Origin: Rhodopseudomonas sp. P2A-2r
GTDB lineage: Bacteria; Pseudomonadota; Alphaproteobacteria; Rhizobiales; Xanthobacteraceae
NCBI RefSeq assembly: GCF_026015985.1
Contig: NZ_CP110389.1
Span: forward strand, 2,264,001-2,328,000
Length of the DNA: 64,000 nucleotides
Reading direction: 5' to 3'
The notes under the pieces: model-generated
What the model was told of the DNA's origin: nothing
Databases searched by the model: none
What the model saw: only the letters and a program-made list of their open reading frames with translations
Program-made: the position numbers and the translations under genes
Part shown: piece after piece, positions 63,391-64,000 of the stretch
Layout of the letters: each line of letters opens with the position of its first letter
Position numbering within the stretch: the stretch's first letter is position 1

Positions 63391-63900
63391 TCAATGAATT
63401 CGCCCGCCATTGGCGGCCTTTTTCATTTTGTACGGACCGTTCTGTGTGGTTCGAATAAATCCTACCCAAACCAACGAGTTACAGTCGTTATGCTTGGGTA
63501 GACCACGCTCCGACACGCGCAATCGATCATTTACTGGCAAGAGTACATAGCCAAGCGCATGCGCGGCGTCCGACGACCAGTCCGGCGGTGCCCGTTTCGC
63601 TGAGGCCGGAGCGATATCGACTAAACTGACGCCTGTCGCCCGGGTTACGGCGAAATCTGGAACGTGCCGCCGACTGCGACGGCTGAGGACCATGGGCAAG
63701 CAGGCCCAAGAGATCACCGATACGTCAATATCGAGAAGGCAACCGACGTCGCGGGCAAGCTGCGACCGGAACAAGGGACGGCCGGTGCATCGAACGGTGT
63801 TCTTCGGTGCAAAGGAGAGGACGGATGCTTCATCTTTGATACCCGCAAGCAGGTCGGCAACGAAGTCGGATTTTTCAACATAACGCTGTGCTTTTGGCAT
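63391..63900 (-). CDS. TnsA-like transposase endonuclease subunit (small or partial)
   Basis: A 169-residue protein. FRSQLARDVGCLLDIDVSVIS near the middle (cited in part) and SRRSRRHVPDFAVTRATG followed by VDIAP match the order of TnsA-type endonucleases: E/D-bearing helix, then xPDF, then a QVK-like strand. The third motif, usually VxVKP, reads LVDIAPA, so the catalytic Lys may be missing. Tn7-type TnsA proteins are about 200-270 residues, so this copy is short. TnsA cuts the 5-prime ends of the element and needs TnsB, of which only a fragment is seen 22 kb away on the same strand. The last 100 bases of the window show no gene. Confidence 0.55.
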   Translation of the reverse strand: MPKAQRYVEKSDFVADLLAGIKDEASVLSFAPKNTVRCTGRPLFRSQLARDVGCLLDIDVSVISWACLPMVLSRRSRRHVPDFAVTRATGVSLVDIAPASAKRAPPDWSSDAAHALGYVLLPVNDRLRVSERGLPKHNDCNSLVWVGFIRTTQNGPYKMKKAANGGRIH

Positions 63901-64000
63901 GAATACGCTCGTCTCGAAGCGGATGGATTCATCCGGGAAGACTTTGAATGCTCGGACCTAAGAATTCAGCGTATGCGTATGTAGGAAGCGCGTGCAGCCG

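Overview
The window looks like chromosomal DNA of a metabolically versatile alphaproteobacterium of the Bradyrhizobium / Rhodopseudomonas / Afipia type (order Hyphomicrobiales). The reasons are high G+C throughout, tightly overlapping ATGA operons, many ABC uptake systems with orphan binding proteins, GntR/LysR/AraC/TetR regulators beside catabolic genes, an FNR/FixK-type anaerobox, and compound GC-rich intergenic palindromes typical of this group. No tRNA, rRNA, CRISPR array or replication origin was seen. The genus is inferred from style, not from a marker gene.

Layout. 1-2768 (minus): a GltD-like Fe-S flavoprotein (frameshifted, cut by the window edge) and a DASS anion symporter. 3020-6214 (plus): an anaerobox, a P1B metal ATPase, a VIT1-type Fe/Mn transporter and a DUF1810 protein. 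6224-7726 (minus): a frameshifted SDR and a GntR regulator. 7906-17648 (plus): a branched-chain-type ABC importer whose LivM, LivG and LivF parts are fused into one polypeptide, followed by a 3-hydroxyacid dehydrogenase, a beta-keto acid cleavage enzyme (BKACE), an aspartate-dehydrogenase-like enzyme and a gamma-glutamyltransferase-like hydrolase. 17752-21413: TetR, a fatty acid desaturase with a MetX-like hydrolase, and LysR. 21566-28109 (plus): a tightly coupled run of N-carbamoyl-D-amino acid hydrolase, amino-acid ABC importer with two binding proteins, polysaccharide-deacetylase/imidase-like enzyme and amidohydrolase, which suggests import and hydrolysis of ring ureides or imides. 28445-30825: an aldo/keto reductase (frameshifted) and lactonase-type amidohydrolase pair, then a transthyretin-like protein. 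30832-35744 (minus): a complete PotABCD-like importer and an AraC regulator.

36101-38985 holds a Baeyer-Villiger monooxygenase (BVMO) followed by a class C serine esterase, a classical ketone-to-ester-to-acid pair. 39.1-41.7 kb is an insertion graveyard: four short repeats, an IS110 transposase, a TnsB-like fragment and a 221-bp MITE-like element with perfect 19-bp inverted ends and a 4-bp direct repeat.

41744-62999 is a second catabolic island: an AraC/FAD-dehydrogenase (3-ketosteroid-dehydrogenase-like)/binding-protein/NIPSNAP/two-SDR operon; LysR; transposase scraps; an aminoglycoside-phosphotransferase-like protein; a dead thiolase; an MBL hydrolase; three enoyl-CoA hydratases (two frameshifted); a CoA-transferase; a Bug-type binding protein; an SDR; a second 412-residue binding protein paralogous to the one at 44.6 kb; and TetR with a second BVMO (frameshifted). 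Together these look like uptake, dehydrogenation, ring oxygenation and beta-oxidation of an alicyclic or terpenoid/steroid-like compound. The window ends with a TnsA-like endonuclease gene on the same strand as the TnsB fragment 22 kb away, so Tn7-like relics bracket the island.

Six otherwise intact genes are each broken by one frame change, mostly at short homopolymers. Sequencing error must be excluded before these are believed to be pseudogenes. The thiolase, which also has two nonsense codons, looks truly dead.
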